Assembly: GCA_016744295.1 (NCBI GenBank)
Contig: JADGEQ010000009.1
Span: 1-64,000, forward strand
Source: Desulfobacteraceae bacterium
GTDB lineage: Bacteria > Desulfobacterota > Desulfobacteria > Desulfobacterales > Desulfobacteraceae
DNA: 64,000 bases
Direction: 5' to 3'
Shown here: piece after piece, positions 9,887 through 19,959 of the stretch
How the letters are laid out: every line of letters begins with the position of its first letter
How positions within the stretch are numbered: position 1 is the stretch's first letter
Notes under the pieces: generated by a model
Seen by the model: only the letters and a program-made list of their open reading frames with translations
The model's database searches: none
What the model was told of the DNA's origin: nothing
Position numbers and translations under genes: made by a program

Positions 9887-11257
9887 TTAGTTTTTCAGGC
9901 TGTGAATTGGGGCAGGAATCCGGCCGCCAAAAGTGACAAAGGAGTCCTTTAGGCCGGAATGGGGAACGTCCATGATCCTGGCTTCGCCTAGAAGACCGCC
10001 AAAGTAAACCTTTTCTCCGGCTTTTTTTCCGGGCACGGGAATCAAGCGGGTGGCTGTTGTTTTGGCATTGATCATGCCAATGGCCATTTCATCTGCAATG
10101 ATACCGGCCAGACATTCTTCGGTAATATCCCCGGGAATCGGTACCATATCAAGACCAACCGAGCAGACACAGGTCATGGCCTCAAGTTTTTCGATGGTCA
10201 GATATCCTTTGTGGGCGGCATCGGCAATATTCAAGTCTTCACTCACCGGTATAAATGCCCCGCTTAATCCCCCAACATGGGAACTTGCAAAGGCCCCGCC
10301 TTTTTTGACGGCATCATTGAGCATGGCAAGGGCTGCAGTGGAACCGGGAACCCCGATGTGGGTGAGTCCCAGGGCCTGGAATATTTCCCCGATACTGTCT
10401 CCCACGGTTGGTGTGGGGGCAAGGGACAGGTCGACCACTCCAAATTTGATATTAAGATTTTCAGCCACTTCCCGGCCGATAAGTTCTCCCACCCGGGTGA
10501 CCTTGCAGGCGGTTCGTTTAATGATTTCCGCAATCTGGCCCAGGGTAAGTTTTTTGTCCTTTAAATTTCGTTCGATGGCTTGTTTTATAACACCGGGACC
10601 TGAAACCCCCACATTAATGACAGCATCGGCAACGCCAACTCCCAGGTAAGCCCCGGCCATGAAGGGCATGTCTTCCGGGATATTGGCAAAAACACAAAGT
10701 TTGGCACTGGCAAGTCCGTCATCATCTGCTGTCAGGGCTGCAGCTTCCTTAATGGCCCGGGCCATTAAAAGGACGGCATCCATGTTAATTCCGGCTTTGG
10801 TGGTGGCCACATTCACCGAGGCGCAGACCCGTTGGGTTTCGGCCAGGGCCCGGGGAATGGCCGCAATAAGGGCTTTATCTCCATTGGCCATCCCTTTTTC
10901 AACAAGGGCTGAAAACCCGCCGATAAAGTCAATGTTGACCTCTTTGGCAACCTCATTGAGTTCATGGGCGATTTCAACCATCTGGTCAGCGGAAAAAGGT
11001 GCCCCCACAAGTCCAATGGGACTGATGGAGATGCGTTTGTTTACAACGCTGATTCCGTATTTTTCTCCCACAGCATCGCATACCTGGACCAGGTTACCGG
11101 CATGGGATATAATTTTTTTTCTTATTTTTTCTTTGAAGACAGAAAGGTCGTGGCTGACGCAGTCAAAGAGGTTTATCCCCATGGTGATGGCACGGACATC
11201 CAGGTTCTCATTTTTTACCATTTCAATGGTGGACATTATTTCATAATCATCAAACAT
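9887..11257 (-). CDS. PFL family protein (DUF711/UPF0210)
   Basis: A 456-residue member of the PFL/DUF711 family, matching its usual length and glycine-rich character (GVADAVINVGVSGPGVI, GVPGSTAALAMLNDAVKKGGAFASSHVGGLSGAF). The fold is related to pyruvate formate-lyase-like barrels, but no glycyl-radical motif is seen and the reaction is not established. It lies 63 bp after the ACT protein gene. The same ACT-DUF711 pairing is common in bacteria from general knowledge, where the small ACT protein is thought to be a regulatory partner. Confidence 0.88.
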   Translation of the reverse strand: MFDDYEIMSTIEMVKNENLDVRAITMGINLFDCVSHDLSVFKEKIRKKIISHAGNLVQVCDAVGEKYGISVVNKRISISPIGLVGAPFSADQMVEIAHELNEVAKEVNIDFIGGFSALVEKGMANGDKALIAAIPRALAETQRVCASVNVATTKAGINMDAVLLMARAIKEAAALTADDDGLASAKLCVFANIPEDMPFMAGAYLGVGVADAVINVGVSGPGVIKQAIERNLKDKKLTLGQIAEIIKRTACKVTRVGELIGREVAENLNIKFGVVDLSLAPTPTVGDSIGEIFQALGLTHIGVPGSTAALAMLNDAVKKGGAFASSHVGGLSGAFIPVSEDLNIADAAHKGYLTIEKLEAMTCVCSVGLDMVPIPGDITEECLAGIIADEMAIGMINAKTTATRLIPVPGKKAGEKVYFGGLLGEARIMDVPHSGLKDSFVTFGGRIPAPIHSLKN

Positions 11258-11320
11258 GATTTTTCCTGTTTTATTTTACAATTTATTTTTGGGGTTAGCG
11301 CTTAATCGTTATTTTTGAAG

Positions 11321-11875
11321 TTAAATTTTATTGATGGCATTAAAGATATTTTTATGCTGAATCCGAATATCAAGATCAAGTTCGGAAGCTTTTTCCCTTA
11401 GTGCTCTGAACATGCCTGGGGTATCCACATCAGGGGTAACACTCACCTGATAGGACATGACATTGGCATTGGGGTCGCTGCCGCCTTTGAATACGGCTTT
11501 TAGATTAACAATATTGGCATTGAAACCGGCAATGATGCTGGACAATCTTGCCACCAGTCCTTTTTGGTCAAGACCTATGGTGGTAATTAAAAAAATCTCT
11601 GTTTGGATCTCTTCAACGGCACTGCCGTTTCCTTCCAGAGGATTTACATGGATTGTCAATCCTGAGTCTTTGGTTCTTTCAACAAAGATTTGCTCTATCT
11701 GGTTGCGGGTTAGTCCCGATGGTGGATCAATAAAGAAAAATCCTGCAAACTGCTTTTGCAGAATCATCTGATTAACATTTTCAAGGTTGCAGTCGAGATC
11801 ATATAAAATTGTGGAAATTTGGGAAATAATACCGGGTCTGTCTTTCCCCAGGACAGTGATGATAAGCTTGTTCAT
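11321..11875 (-). CDS. Tandem ACT-domain protein
   Basis: A 184-residue protein with two ACT domains: ITVLGKDRPGIISQISTIL at the N terminus and TTIGLDQKGLVARLSSII near residue 97. It resembles GcvR-type regulators. ACT pairs bind amino acids and control partner proteins. The partner here is probably the neighbouring DUF711 protein (inference from adjacency). It is 9 bp downstream of rpe in the same orientation. Confidence 0.85.
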   Translation of the reverse strand: MNKLIITVLGKDRPGIISQISTILYDLDCNLENVNQMILQKQFAGFFFIDPPSGLTRNQIEQIFVERTKDSGLTIHVNPLEGNGSAVEEIQTEIFLITTIGLDQKGLVARLSSIIAGFNANIVNLKAVFKGGSDPNANVMSYQVSVTPDVDTPGMFRALREKASELDLDIRIQHKNIFNAINKI

Positions 11876-11884
11876 TTTTTACCT

Positions 11885-12535
11885 TTACATTGCCTTTCTC
11901 AAGGCCTGAATTGTTTCCTTGTAATCAGGGGTGTTGAAAATGGCAGACCCTGCCACAAAGGATGTGGCACCGGCCTTGTGGATTTCATGGATGGTATCGC
12001 AATTGACACCGCCGTCCACCTGGATGATGGCATCGGAATTATTTCCCTTGAGCATTTGGGACAGGGCTCCAATCTTAGAAATACTGGAATTGATAAATTT
12101 TTGACCCCCAAATCCCGGATTGACGCTCATGAGAAGAACAAAATCAAGCTGGTCAACAATCCATTCTATGGAGGACAAAGGAGTGCCTGGGTTTAAGGCA
12201 ACTCCGGCCTTGACATTAAGGCTCTTGATGAGCTGAAGGCTTCGGTGCAGGTGGGGACAGGCTTCTGCGTGGACCGATATGTAATCGGCGCCGGCCTTTG
12301 CAAATTCCGGGATGATAAGATCCGGGGTTTCAATCATCAAGTGAACATCTAATTTAAGTTTTGATACTTTTTTACAGGCATCCACAATAATCGGACCATA
12401 GGTAATATTGGGCACAAACTGGCCATCCATTACGTCTATGTGTATCCAGTCAGCACCTGCTTTTTCGACGCTTATCAGCTCTTCTCCCAGGCGGGTGAAG
12501 TCTGCTGAAAGTATCGACGGGGCAATTATTCCCAT
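11885..12535 (-). CDS. rpe: Ribulose-phosphate 3-epimerase
   Basis: Interconverts D-ribulose 5-phosphate and D-xylulose 5-phosphate in the pentose phosphate pathway. The TIM barrel of 216 residues is full length. Visible signatures are APSILSADFTRLGEEL at the N terminus, LDVHLMIETPD near residue 64, LMSVNPGFGGQKFI near residue 135 and QVDGGVN near residue 172. Its start overlaps the end of the PASTA gene by 10 bases, indicating translational coupling. Confidence 0.95.
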   Translation of the reverse strand: MGIIAPSILSADFTRLGEELISVEKAGADWIHIDVMDGQFVPNITYGPIIVDACKKVSKLKLDVHLMIETPDLIIPEFAKAGADYISVHAEACPHLHRSLQLIKSLNVKAGVALNPGTPLSSIEWIVDQLDFVLLMSVNPGFGGQKFINSSISKIGALSQMLKGNNSDAIIQVDGGVNCDTIHEIHKAGATSFVAGSAIFNTPDYKETIQALRKAM

Positions 12536-13527
12536 AATAGTTCTCCTGTATCATTGCCCCGGCTCCAGGGATCAATGATGCTTGTTTTTACAAGTTCAAA
12601 ATCAACAAAAACATTTATCTTAGTTTTAATTCCGGCAGGAATCAATATATTAATCACTTTTCCTGGTTTAAAATATTCATTGAACAGATCAAGGGGAAAT
12701 CCAAGATAATCGGTTTCCACTCTGACATGCCTTTTTAAAACGCCAGGGCCCAGGGTGTGGGATACCAGGATCAACCCCCTTAAATTTTCAGGTTTCATTT
12801 GGAGACCTTCCCTGCTGCTGTTGGCAACCAATTCAATGGAAGTCTGGGGAAACACGGGTTTTCCAAACCCAGGGGTCTGGGATAAAATCAGACCCTGGGC
12901 AAGATTTGGATCTACACTGGACCGTATTCTGGAAACAACAAGATCCTGGCTCTCAAGCAGGTTTACAGCCCTGTTCAGGCCAAGCCCACCCAGGTCAGGC
13001 ATCACCAATGCCATGGGTTCAGGTCCACGGCTGACAAGAAAACTGCAAAGGGAATTGCTTTTAACCGTTGAAAAGGCTGGGGGGTATTGGGCTATAACCT
13101 GGTCTTTTCCGGTTTTGTCCGAGTAAACATAAGAGAGGGTGCCTGTTTTGAACTCTTTTCTTTCAAGGGTCAACAGTGCAATTTTTAACGGGACTTGCCG
13201 TAAATCTGGAATAATATTTTCCTTGTGCCCCTTGGAAATATAGATCACAACATCTCTGCCTTTTTTGATGGTGGTGCCGGGGGCAGGATCCTGGAAGGTC
13301 ACACCGTATTTTGGAATAATATCATCGAAGCGTGTGCCGTGGAGCTTGGGATTAAGACCTAGGTGAGTAAGCGTTTCTAATACATAGATAATATTTTTGC
13401 CCCTAAGCTCGGGAAGAATAATTTCTTTGGCACTTTTTGTAAATAGGCTGACCGAATAATACGCAACAGCCCCGGCAAAGAGGACAGCCATACAAAAAAT
13501 AAAACTATATTTTATGAATAATTTCAA
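12526..13527 (-). CDS. Membrane-anchored triple PASTA-domain protein
   Basis: A 333-residue protein with one N-terminal membrane segment (about residues 8-27) followed by three PASTA repeats beginning near residues 37, 105 and 175. Each has the pattern P-[DE]-L-x-G...A-x-x-x-L followed by QxPxxG. There is no kinase domain, unlike PknB-type proteins. PASTA domains bind muropeptide-like or beta-lactam ligands in known cases; here they would lie in the periplasm. In this lineage PASTA genes sit between rsmB and rpe, so genome position rather than motif supports a housekeeping role. Confidence 0.85.
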   Translation of the reverse strand: MKLFIKYSFIFCMAVLFAGAVAYYSVSLFTKSAKEIILPELRGKNIIYVLETLTHLGLNPKLHGTRFDDIIPKYGVTFQDPAPGTTIKKGRDVVIYISKGHKENIIPDLRQVPLKIALLTLERKEFKTGTLSYVYSDKTGKDQVIAQYPPAFSTVKSNSLCSFLVSRGPEPMALVMPDLGGLGLNRAVNLLESQDLVVSRIRSSVDPNLAQGLILSQTPGFGKPVFPQTSIELVANSSREGLQMKPENLRGLILVSHTLGPGVLKRHVRVETDYLGFPLDLFNEYFKPGKVINILIPAGIKTKINVFVDFELVKTSIIDPWSRGNDTGELLWE

Positions 13528-14945
13528 TGGTTTTTGTCAAGCCTCTTTAATCTGGCAGCAAAAAAGCCATCCATATGAAGGGCATCTGGATAGGTTTTGA
13601 AAAAATGATCCCCTGTTTGGAGTTTGGATCTGTCAGTGGATATATTAGGGGCATGATTCCCATTGGTAGTCATGTTCGTGGTTATGTTTGTGGGGCTTGT
13701 GTCCAGGTGATAATCTGTTCGTTTTTGTAAAAAGGCCTTTATCACCTGCTCATTTTCCTCTGGTTCGCAGGAACAGACAGCATATACCAGTATGCCGCCG
13801 GGTTTGACAAGATTGGCCGCAGCATTGAGCATTTTTTTCTGCTGGGCAGAAAGCCGTAAAATGTCTTTTAAGGTCCGTTTCCATTTGGTATCTGGATTGC
13901 GGCGCATGACCCCAAGTCCGGTACAAGGCGCATCCAAAAGAACCCGGTCAAAATATCCGGAAAAATTTTTTATGGTTGCTTTTAGCAGATTGATCTGTTG
14001 GGTCTTGATATTTGTAATTCCCAGACGCTGGGCTTCCGTGGTAAGGCTTTCAAGCTTATGGGATTCTAAATCAGCCGCCAAAACCATGCCTTTGTTTTCC
14101 ATTTGCTGGGCAATGTGACAGGCTTTTCCACCAAGGCCTGCACAGGCGTCAAGGATGGTTTCATCGGGTTTGGGATCCAAAATTTGGGTGACCATCTGGG
14201 CGGCTTCATCCTGGATTTGAAACAACCCCTGGTCAAAGCCTTCTATTTCGGTCACAGGCTTGCCTAGGTGTGAAATATGGATGCCGACAGGGCTTTCATT
14301 TGTGGGCTCAATACCAAAATTCTGACTTTCAAGGAGAGTACCCAGGGCTTTTCTTGTGATTTTCAATGTATTAACCCGGAGGGTAATGGGGGGGATCATG
14401 TTGATGGATTGGCACAAAAGTTGACTCTTTTCATCTCCATAGGTCTTTAGCCATCTTTTGATCAGCCATCCGGGCATACTGTGCTGAATACAGATATGGG
14501 CGGATAAATTTTTCTTGGGATCGGGCAGGGCAATGGTTTGGTGGTTTTGCTCGGCATTTCTCAAAATGGCATTGATAAATCCTGCCGCCCCTTTGTTGGT
14601 TGAAGCGTTGATTGAATTTTTGGCAAGTTCAATACTGGTGTTAATGGCGGCAAATGCGGGAATCCGGTCCAGGAAAAAAATTTGAAAAAGGGCAATCCGT
14701 AGAATAAACAAAACCGGGAGGTCTAATTTTTCAATGGGTTTTTTTGAAAAGGATTTGATGATAAAATCAATATACCCCCTATGGCGCAATACGCCAAAAA
14801 TGATTGCATTACACAGGCTGCGGTCCTGGCGCGACAGGCTCTCCAGTTCTTTTTGTGCATCATCAATACTTTTATCCAGGGTACAGGTTTTTTTGTTGCA
14901 GCCCAGCAAAATTTTAAGCGCTGTACGACGTGAATCGGTCTTCAT
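13524..14945 (-). CDS. rsmB: 16S rRNA (cytosine-967-C5)-methyltransferase
   Basis: An N-terminal NusB-like helical domain (about residues 1-135) precedes the Rossmann methyltransferase domain. SAM-binding sequence is ILDACAGLGGKACHIAQ near residue 260. The two catalytic cysteines of m5C enzymes are in DAPCTGLGVMRRNPD and YAVCSCEPEENE. A linker of about 25 residues rich in T, N and S near residues 432-447 is longer than usual. It overlaps both neighbours by 4 bases, as is usual for fmt-rsmB operons. Confidence 0.94.
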   Translation of the reverse strand: MKTDSRRTALKILLGCNKKTCTLDKSIDDAQKELESLSRQDRSLCNAIIFGVLRHRGYIDFIIKSFSKKPIEKLDLPVLFILRIALFQIFFLDRIPAFAAINTSIELAKNSINASTNKGAAGFINAILRNAEQNHQTIALPDPKKNLSAHICIQHSMPGWLIKRWLKTYGDEKSQLLCQSINMIPPITLRVNTLKITRKALGTLLESQNFGIEPTNESPVGIHISHLGKPVTEIEGFDQGLFQIQDEAAQMVTQILDPKPDETILDACAGLGGKACHIAQQMENKGMVLAADLESHKLESLTTEAQRLGITNIKTQQINLLKATIKNFSGYFDRVLLDAPCTGLGVMRRNPDTKWKRTLKDILRLSAQQKKMLNAAANLVKPGGILVYAVCSCEPEENEQVIKAFLQKRTDYHLDTSPTNITTNMTTNGNHAPNISTDRSKLQTGDHFFKTYPDALHMDGFFAARLKRLDKNH

Positions 14946-15889
14946 GAGCTTTCAAACCGGGCAGGAAGGTCAATTGAGTGGCCCCGCAAAAATGCGTCTG
15001 CCTGCAATCTTTTTCCCGAGGACCCCATTAGTTCGAGAATCACCACCGAACCCTTTCCAGTCGCAACATGGATACCACTTTGATCGCATTGGAAGATTTC
15101 ACCCGGACCAAGCAAACACTCTTTTTCACCAGGGATGGCCCGGAAAAGTTTATGCCGTTTTCCATCCAGGAGGGTAAAGGAGCCGGGCCAGGGGGTCATG
15201 GCATTGATATGGGCACAAATTGCTTTATTTGATCTATTCCAGTCAATTTTTCCATCGGATTTTTTCAGCATGGGTACATAGGTGGCCATTGAATGGTCCT
15301 GGGGAACGGGGATAAGTATCTTTTGATTGGTTTTTTGGATGGTTTCAACAATCAATTTTCCCCCCATCAGGGACAATCGGTCATGGAGTTCCTGGGCGGT
15401 TTCATCCGGGTTTACTGGGGTTTGGGAGACCAGCAGCATGTCACCTGTATCCATTCCCCTGGCCATTACCATGGTGGTGATACCGGTTATGGGGTCCATG
15501 TTCATCACTGCCGCCTGGATGGGCGCTGCCCCCCTGTATTTGGGCAAAAGGGATGCATGGATGTTAATCGGGTATATTCTAGGAACATCCAGGATCTTTT
15601 GTGATAAAAGCTGACCAAATGCAACCACTACAAAATAGTCGGGATTGAGGGCGGAAAGTTGTTCAAAACTATCCTGGGAATTGATATTTTCAGGCTGAAA
15701 GATATCAAGCCCCAGCTCAAGTGCGGTTTGCTTTACAGGCGGAAAACTTAATTTTTTCCCCCGGCCCTTGGGGCGGTCCGGCTGGGTGACCACAAGGCTT
15801 ATATTGAAGTCGTCCTGGGCGACAATTGCCCTAATGGCCGGAACTGAAAAATCCGGGGTTCCCATAAAAATTATATTGGTCTTTTTCAT
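14942..15889 (-). CDS. fmt: Methionyl-tRNA formyltransferase
   Basis: Formylates initiator Met-tRNA using 10-formyl-THF. Key motifs are [15 protein letters not shown] at the N terminus, [23 protein letters not shown] near residue 108 with the N-H-D type catalytic residues, and MDTGDMLL near residue 145. The length of 315 residues is normal. It overlaps def upstream and rsmB downstream by 4 bases each. Confidence 0.96.
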   Translation of the reverse strand: MKKTNIIFMGTPDFSVPAIRAIVAQDDFNISLVVTQPDRPKGRGKKLSFPPVKQTALELGLDIFQPENINSQDSFEQLSALNPDYFVVVAFGQLLSQKILDVPRIYPINIHASLLPKYRGAAPIQAAVMNMDPITGITTMVMARGMDTGDMLLVSQTPVNPDETAQELHDRLSLMGGKLIVETIQKTNQKILIPVPQDHSMATYVPMLKKSDGKIDWNRSNKAICAHINAMTPWPGSFTLLDGKRHKLFRAIPGEKECLLGPGEIFQCDQSGIHVATGKGSVVILELMGSSGKRLQADAFLRGHSIDLPARFESS

Positions 15890-16413
15890 TGTTCCTTTTT
15901 CAACTCTTTTAGCCGCTTCTTTTTATACATGGACCGTTTCAAAGGAGAGAGTCTATCGATGAAGAGAACACCGTCCAAATGATCTATTTCATGCTGCATG
16001 ATCACAGCCAATACACCGTCTGCATCAAATTCCATTTTTTTGCCCTCTATATTCAGCGCTTTGACCGTGACCCTTTCGAATCGCTTGACATTCGCTCTGT
16101 ACCCCACCACGCTTAAACAGCCTTCATCCTCTGAGATAAAACTGCCGTAGGTGGCAATGATTTCAGGGTTGATCAGTGCAGTAATTTCTCGGGTTTCTTC
16201 TTCATATTCAGGATCCATGGCATGGGAATCATAGACAAGAATACGTTTGTTAATTCCAATTTGGGGAGCTGCAAGGCCGACCCCGGCATCATGGAACATG
16301 GTTTCTCCCATATCTTTAATCAGCTGTTTAATCTTGTCATCTATGACATCTACATTGACAGAAGGTTGGGAAAGAGATTTTTCAGGATATTTTAAAATAT
16401 TAAGTATGGCCAT
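15886..16413 (-). CDS. def: Peptide deformylase
   Basis: Removes N-formyl groups from nascent proteins. All three metallo-enzyme motifs are present: [10 protein letters not shown] near residue 45, EGCLSV near residue 97 (metal-binding cysteine) and QHEIDHLDG near residue 140 (HExxH). The C terminus ends in a lysine-rich tail. It overlaps ribF upstream by 14 bases and fmt downstream by 4. Confidence 0.96.
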   Translation of the reverse strand: MAILNILKYPEKSLSQPSVNVDVIDDKIKQLIKDMGETMFHDAGVGLAAPQIGINKRILVYDSHAMDPEYEEETREITALINPEIIATYGSFISEDEGCLSVVGYRANVKRFERVTVKALNIEGKKMEFDADGVLAVIMQHEIDHLDGVLFIDRLSPLKRSMYKKKRLKELKKEQ

Positions 16414-17344
16414 TTTTTGTCAGAATTTCCTTTGCTATTTTAACATCTTTTTTGATCTGTCCAGACAGTTCCTCTATGGATGAAAACTTTTTTTCATCCC
16501 TCAGCCGGGCCACAAGATTGATACGAAGTCTTGTGTCATAGAGGTCATGGTTAAAATCAAGAATGTGCACCTCTATGGTGAACATCTGATCCCCGAAGGT
16601 GGGTGAAAAACCGATATTGGCCACACCAAAAAATGAACCCAATATTGTTTCAACCTTGACGGCATAAACCCCCAGTTTGGGGCAGAGTTCATCATGAAGT
16701 TTAAGGTTGGCAGTGGGAAAGCCCAACTGACTTCCGCCCCTTTTTCTTCCCCGGATAACCTTTCCTCTTATCTGGTAATGGCGACCCAGATACTTCATGG
16801 CCTGGTCCACCTTGCCCTCCATTACAATTTCCCGGATCTTTGTACTTGAAATTCGTTCAATGCCTGCATTTGTGTCTTTTATCCATGGGGAAATAATGGT
16901 TTCAAATCCAAGTCGTGTTCCTTCGGATTTTAATAATGGAATATCACCAGCCCGGTCTTTTCCAAATGAATAGTCCGCACCAATTATGATCCCTTTCATC
17001 CCTATTTTATTCACCAGAATTTTTTCAATAAAGTCATGGGCCGTGATGGCAGCAAATGCTTTATCAAAGGGAATACAGATCAGTACATCAATCCCGGATT
17101 TTTCAATTAGTTCTGTCTTTTGATCGTGCCGGGTTATTAAAGCCGGGCTTGAAATTTCCAAGGCCCTTAATGGATGGGGTTCAAAGGTTATGGCAATGGA
17201 GGTGCCGTCGATTTCATCGGCTTTTTCTATAACCTGGTGCAATAGTGCCTGATGGCCTTTATGGACGCCATCAAAGTTTCCTATAGTGATAACAGCGTTT
17301 TTGTACGGGCTGTTAATTTGGTCTAAATTTTCGATTAATTCCAT
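16400..17344 (-). CDS. ribF: Bifunctional riboflavin kinase/FAD synthetase
   Basis: Makes FMN and FAD from riboflavin. The N-terminal adenylyltransferase domain has [16 protein letters not shown] and the flavokinase domain has [16 protein letters not shown] near residue 200. I chose the ATG giving MELIENLDQ. The longer reading frame reaches 51 bases further upstream, but that extension is hydrophobic and unlike the family, and AAAGGGA lies just before the chosen start. First gene of the long minus-strand run; its upstream region is shared with the divergent tRNA promoter. Confidence 0.93.
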   Translation of the reverse strand: MELIENLDQINSPYKNAVITIGNFDGVHKGHQALLHQVIEKADEIDGTSIAITFEPHPLRALEISSPALITRHDQKTELIEKSGIDVLICIPFDKAFAAITAHDFIEKILVNKIGMKGIIIGADYSFGKDRAGDIPLLKSEGTRLGFETIISPWIKDTNAGIERISSTKIREIVMEGKVDQAMKYLGRHYQIRGKVIRGRKRGGSQLGFPTANLKLHDELCPKLGVYAVKVETILGSFFGVANIGFSPTFGDQMFTIEVHILDFNHDLYDTRLRINLVARLRDEKKFSSIEELSGQIKKDVKIAKEILTKNGHT

Positions 17345-17375
17345 GGGTCCCTTTATCATTCGGAATAATATAGTC

Positions 17376-17404
17376 TTGACAATAACCACAAACAAAGATA
17401 TATA
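17376..17404 (+). promoter_or_regulatory. Sigma-70 promoter of tRNA-Leu(CAG)
   Basis: Perfect TTGACA, a 17-bp spacer, then TATATA, about 58 bp before the tRNA. It lies in the divergent gap with ribF. Confidence 0.7.
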
Positions 17405-17461
17405 GCCTAACCATCGCTTTTAAGCAATCCTTAATTGCTTTCAAATCAGCGGTAAAGATGG

Positions 17462-17548
17462 GCCGAAGTGGCGGAATTGGTAGACGCACCAGTTTCAGGG
17501 ACTGGCGAGTGTATGCTTGTGGGAGTTCGAATCTCCCCTTCGGCACCA
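17462..17548 (+). tRNA. tRNA-Leu (CAG anticodon), integration target
   Basis: The acceptor stem GCCGAAG pairs with CTTCGGC. The anticodon stem CCAGT/ACTGG encloses loop TTCAGGG with anticodon CAG. It has a long variable arm as in leucine tRNAs, a TTCGAAT T-loop, and an encoded CCA end. The element's attL lies across its 3' end, so the integrated DNA restores a complete tRNA. Confidence 0.96.
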
Positions 17549-17550
17549 TC
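17528..17550 (+). other. attL core (23-bp direct repeat)
   Basis: The repeat begins CGAATCTCCCC and ends GGCACCATC, covering the T-arm, acceptor 3' strand and CCA of tRNA-Leu(CAG). An identical copy lies at 36456-36478. Sequence diverges immediately after the shared ATC. Confidence 0.92.
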
Positions 17551-17618
17551 TTAATCAAAACTACTGTAATTACAGTGGCTTTTGTTGTTTTAAAGCCTGA
17601 AATCTTTAGTTCATCCCA

Positions 17619-17642
17619 CTTACACACTTCACTTACACACTT
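17619..17642 (+). repeat. Paired 11-bp integrase arm-type sites, left end
   Basis: CTTACACACTT occurs twice in direct orientation with a 13-bp period, about 70 bp inside attL and just before the integrase gene. The same pair recurs at the right end. Confidence 0.7.
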
Positions 17643-17663
17643 GTGAAGATGGAGGATGAAAAA

Positions 17664-19427
17664 ATGATGACAGGCAGCTCCCCTTCGTATCTGGTCAGAA
17701 ATCCCTATTCCTATTGCTTCAGGATCAAAATTCCAAAGGATCTACAGGCAACCGTATCCACAAAAGAGTTGAGGTATTCCCTTAAAACAGGTAACTTGTC
17801 TGCTGCCAAAACAAAGGCAAGGTATATGGCTGGCAGGGTTCAACTGCTTTTTAGGAACATACAGAGAGGCTATTTAAAGGAAATGAATTTAACAACAGCT
17901 CAGATCCAGGAGATGCTTAAAAAATACTTGCTGGGTCTCATCCAGGAGTATGACAAACCCGCTGTTCCTAATTGGCAGACTGATGAGCAGGACCAGCACA
18001 CATGGGGAAGTGACCAAGAAGCCGTTGACGGAAGCATACAGATTCTTGATGACATGAAAGCTGAGTATACTGCCAAGATACACTCAGGAGATTATGTTGA
18101 AGCAGAACCAATTGCAATCCAGCTATTAGCAGAACATGGTATTTCAGAGTCTCAAGTGGACAAGACTTCCTCTGTTTACCATTACCTGTGTTCTGGCATT
18201 TTAAGGGCAAAGAAAAAAGACTTTGAGTACCAACAGGCCAGACTGTCTGGAAAATTTTCTGATGATCTTGAGGGGGGGTTGGATGACTGTCTTCCTGGTG
18301 CAACAGGAGTCGGTAAGATACCAGCCCCAACTGTCCATTCAAGTCCGATAAAAACTTCTATAGCACTTGCGGATCTGGCTGAAGCATATGAACGGGAGAA
18401 ATCCAATTGGTCTATATCATCCAAGAATGAATGGAAGACCATCAAAAAGGTGTACTTCCGTTTTGTCGATCCTTCTACTCAAGCACACCTGATCACAAGG
18501 AAGGTCTTTTACGACTACAGAGACCTGCTCAAGTGTTTACCACTTCGGTTCATAAGCACCAAAAAATATGACCATACGACAGCAGAAGACGTTAAGGCCC
18601 TGGAGTTGTCAGAAGACGAGACTGTCAGTGCTTCAACCATTAATAAGCATGTCACTTTCCTGTGTGGAATGTTCAAGCATGCTATGAATGTAGGCGACAT
18701 CCCTTCTAATCCGGCCAGTGATATGCAGGTCGATGAGCCTAAAGGAAAGAAGCAGAAGGTCGATAAGTTCAGCAAAGCAGACTTGGAGCTAATCTTCCAT
18801 AGTCCTGTTTTTGGTAAAAGTCACCCATACCAATTTTGGGTTCCTGTATTGGGGCTTTTCACAGGTGCCAGAAGAGAGGAATTGTGTAATCTGTACAGGG
18901 ACGATATCAAGCAGGAAGATGGTGTCTGGTACATTGATATCAATCGGAATAGACCTGATAAACAAATCAAGACGGATGAAAGTGAACGGCGTATTCCACT
19001 GCATCCCTTTGTTCTGGAGCTGGGATTCCCTGCGTATGTTAAGGAGTTTAAACCAGGGGAACGGCTCTGGCCTCAACTCAACAATAATAATCAAAGTGAA
19101 AAGTATGGTCATTACTTTGGCCGATGGTTCAATGACATGCTGATAGGGCCACTGGGGATTAAGCCCACAAAGGAAGAAGTGAAGGCTGGGGCATTAAAGA
19201 AGACCTTCCACAGCTTTAGACATAGTATAATAACATGCGGTCTAAGAGCTGGTTTGGATCTCCTTAAACTCAAGGATGTGGTGGGTCATGAGGATGGTGG
19301 TGGAACCACTACAGGGCCATATAACCATGGATTCCCGGTCAAACAAATCTATGATGAGATTATCAGCCAGATTGACCATGGCATTGACTTGGAACACCTT
19401 AAAGACAGCAAATATGTAACCAAATAG
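17664..19427 (+). CDS. Tyrosine recombinase (integrase)
   Basis: Site-specific integrase of the element. The N terminus (YLVRNPYSYCFRIKIPKDL) matches the short DUF6538-like head of many large tRNA-targeting integrases. A core-binding region follows, then the catalytic domain with GLFTGARREELCNL (arginine), HSFRHS (HxxR), GHEDGGG and TGPYNHG (tyrosine nucleophile near the C terminus). I chose the ATG preceded by GGAGG at 8 bases rather than the in-frame GTG 21 bases upstream. Promoter and arm sites overlap its upstream region, so the integrase may repress its own expression (inference). Confidence 0.93.
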   Translation: MMTGSSPSYLVRNPYSYCFRIKIPKDLQATVSTKELRYSLKTGNLSAAKTKARYMAGRVQLLFRNIQRGYLKEMNLTTAQIQEMLKKYLLGLIQEYDKPAVPNWQTDEQDQHTWGSDQEAVDGSIQILDDMKAEYTAKIHSGDYVEAEPIAIQLLAEHGISESQVDKTSSVYHYLCSGILRAKKKDFEYQQARLSGKFSDDLEGGLDDCLPGATGVGKIPAPTVHSSPIKTSIALADLAEAYEREKSNWSISSKNEWKTIKKVYFRFVDPSTQAHLITRKVFYDYRDLLKCLPLRFISTKKYDHTTAEDVKALELSEDETVSASTINKHVTFLCGMFKHAMNVGDIPSNPASDMQVDEPKGKKQKVDKFSKADLELIFHSPVFGKSHPYQFWVPVLGLFTGARREELCNLYRDDIKQEDGVWYIDINRNRPDKQIKTDESERRIPLHPFVLELGFPAYVKEFKPGERLWPQLNNNNQSEKYGHYFGRWFNDMLIGPLGIKPTKEEVKAGALKKTFHSFRHSIITCGLRAGLDLLKLKDVVGHEDGGGTTTGPYNHGFPVKQIYDEIISQIDHGIDLEHLKDSKYVTK

Positions 19428-19446
19428 TTAACCAACCAGAATAAAA

Positions 19447-19478
19447 TGAAGGGGGAAGAAAACAGCCTCCCTTCTGCG
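19447..19478 (+). terminator. Candidate terminator after the integrase gene
   Basis: GAAGGGGG and CCTCCCTTC form a stem around an A-rich loop 20 bp after the integrase stop. The following T-tract is poor, so efficiency is doubtful. Confidence 0.4.
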
Positions 19479-19736
19479 TCAAAGTATCTTCAGTGGTGGA
19501 GATATCCCATTTCCCTTGTTCGATATGAGTTCCAGTTTTCCCAGATAGCCCTTTTTCCCATTCCATCCATTGATATTTTAAAATCCAGGGATAAAATGGT
19601 CCTTTCCTTTAAAAAGCGAAGGGCAATACCCATTATCTTAAAAACTTTTCAATGTGAGGGAGCATTTTTGCCTGGAAATATGATGGGAAAAGCTTCAACG
19701 GGATATGGACTGGAGTTCAGATGGAAAAACCTTTTT

Positions 19737-19919
19737 TTACTGTTCATTTTTTACAGTATGACCGATATCAAAAACATCGCTACAGGAAGGGCAAATAAAA
19801 AGCCATTTTGTAACATCACCTTCCTTTTTAAACATAGAGTGAAAACCATCTTTATACCCACAAGACGGACAGACTTTAAATTCATCTTCCATTGTTACAT
19901 TAGTAATTTTGTATTCCAC
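19737..19919 (-). CDS. Small zinc-ribbon protein
   Basis: A 60-residue protein with two CPxC knuckles, VCPSCGYKDGF and FICPSCSDVFDIG, a typical zinc ribbon. It starts with GTG after AAGGGG. The overlapping plus-strand frame has no recognisable content, so the minus strand is preferred. Function unknown; it is the first minus-strand gene met inside the element's left end. About 255 bp between it and the integrase terminator hold no gene I can support. Confidence 0.6.
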   Translation of the reverse strand: MEYKITNVTMEDEFKVCPSCGYKDGFHSMFKKEGDVTKWLFICPSCSDVFDIGHTVKNEQ

Positions 19920-19959
19920 GGGATACCCCTTTTGAAAATTTTAATGCTGTGCAACTAAA

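Noticed and set aside
10050..10649. 199-codon plus-strand frame antisense to the DUF711 gene
   Set aside because: It is a shadow frame of a well-supported gene, as are the other long antisense frames at 10659, 7464, 13792 and 46235.
19446..19958. 170-codon plus-strand frame after the integrase
   Set aside because: It overlaps a terminator-like hairpin at its start and runs antisense to a clear zinc-ribbon gene. It contains no recognisable domain.
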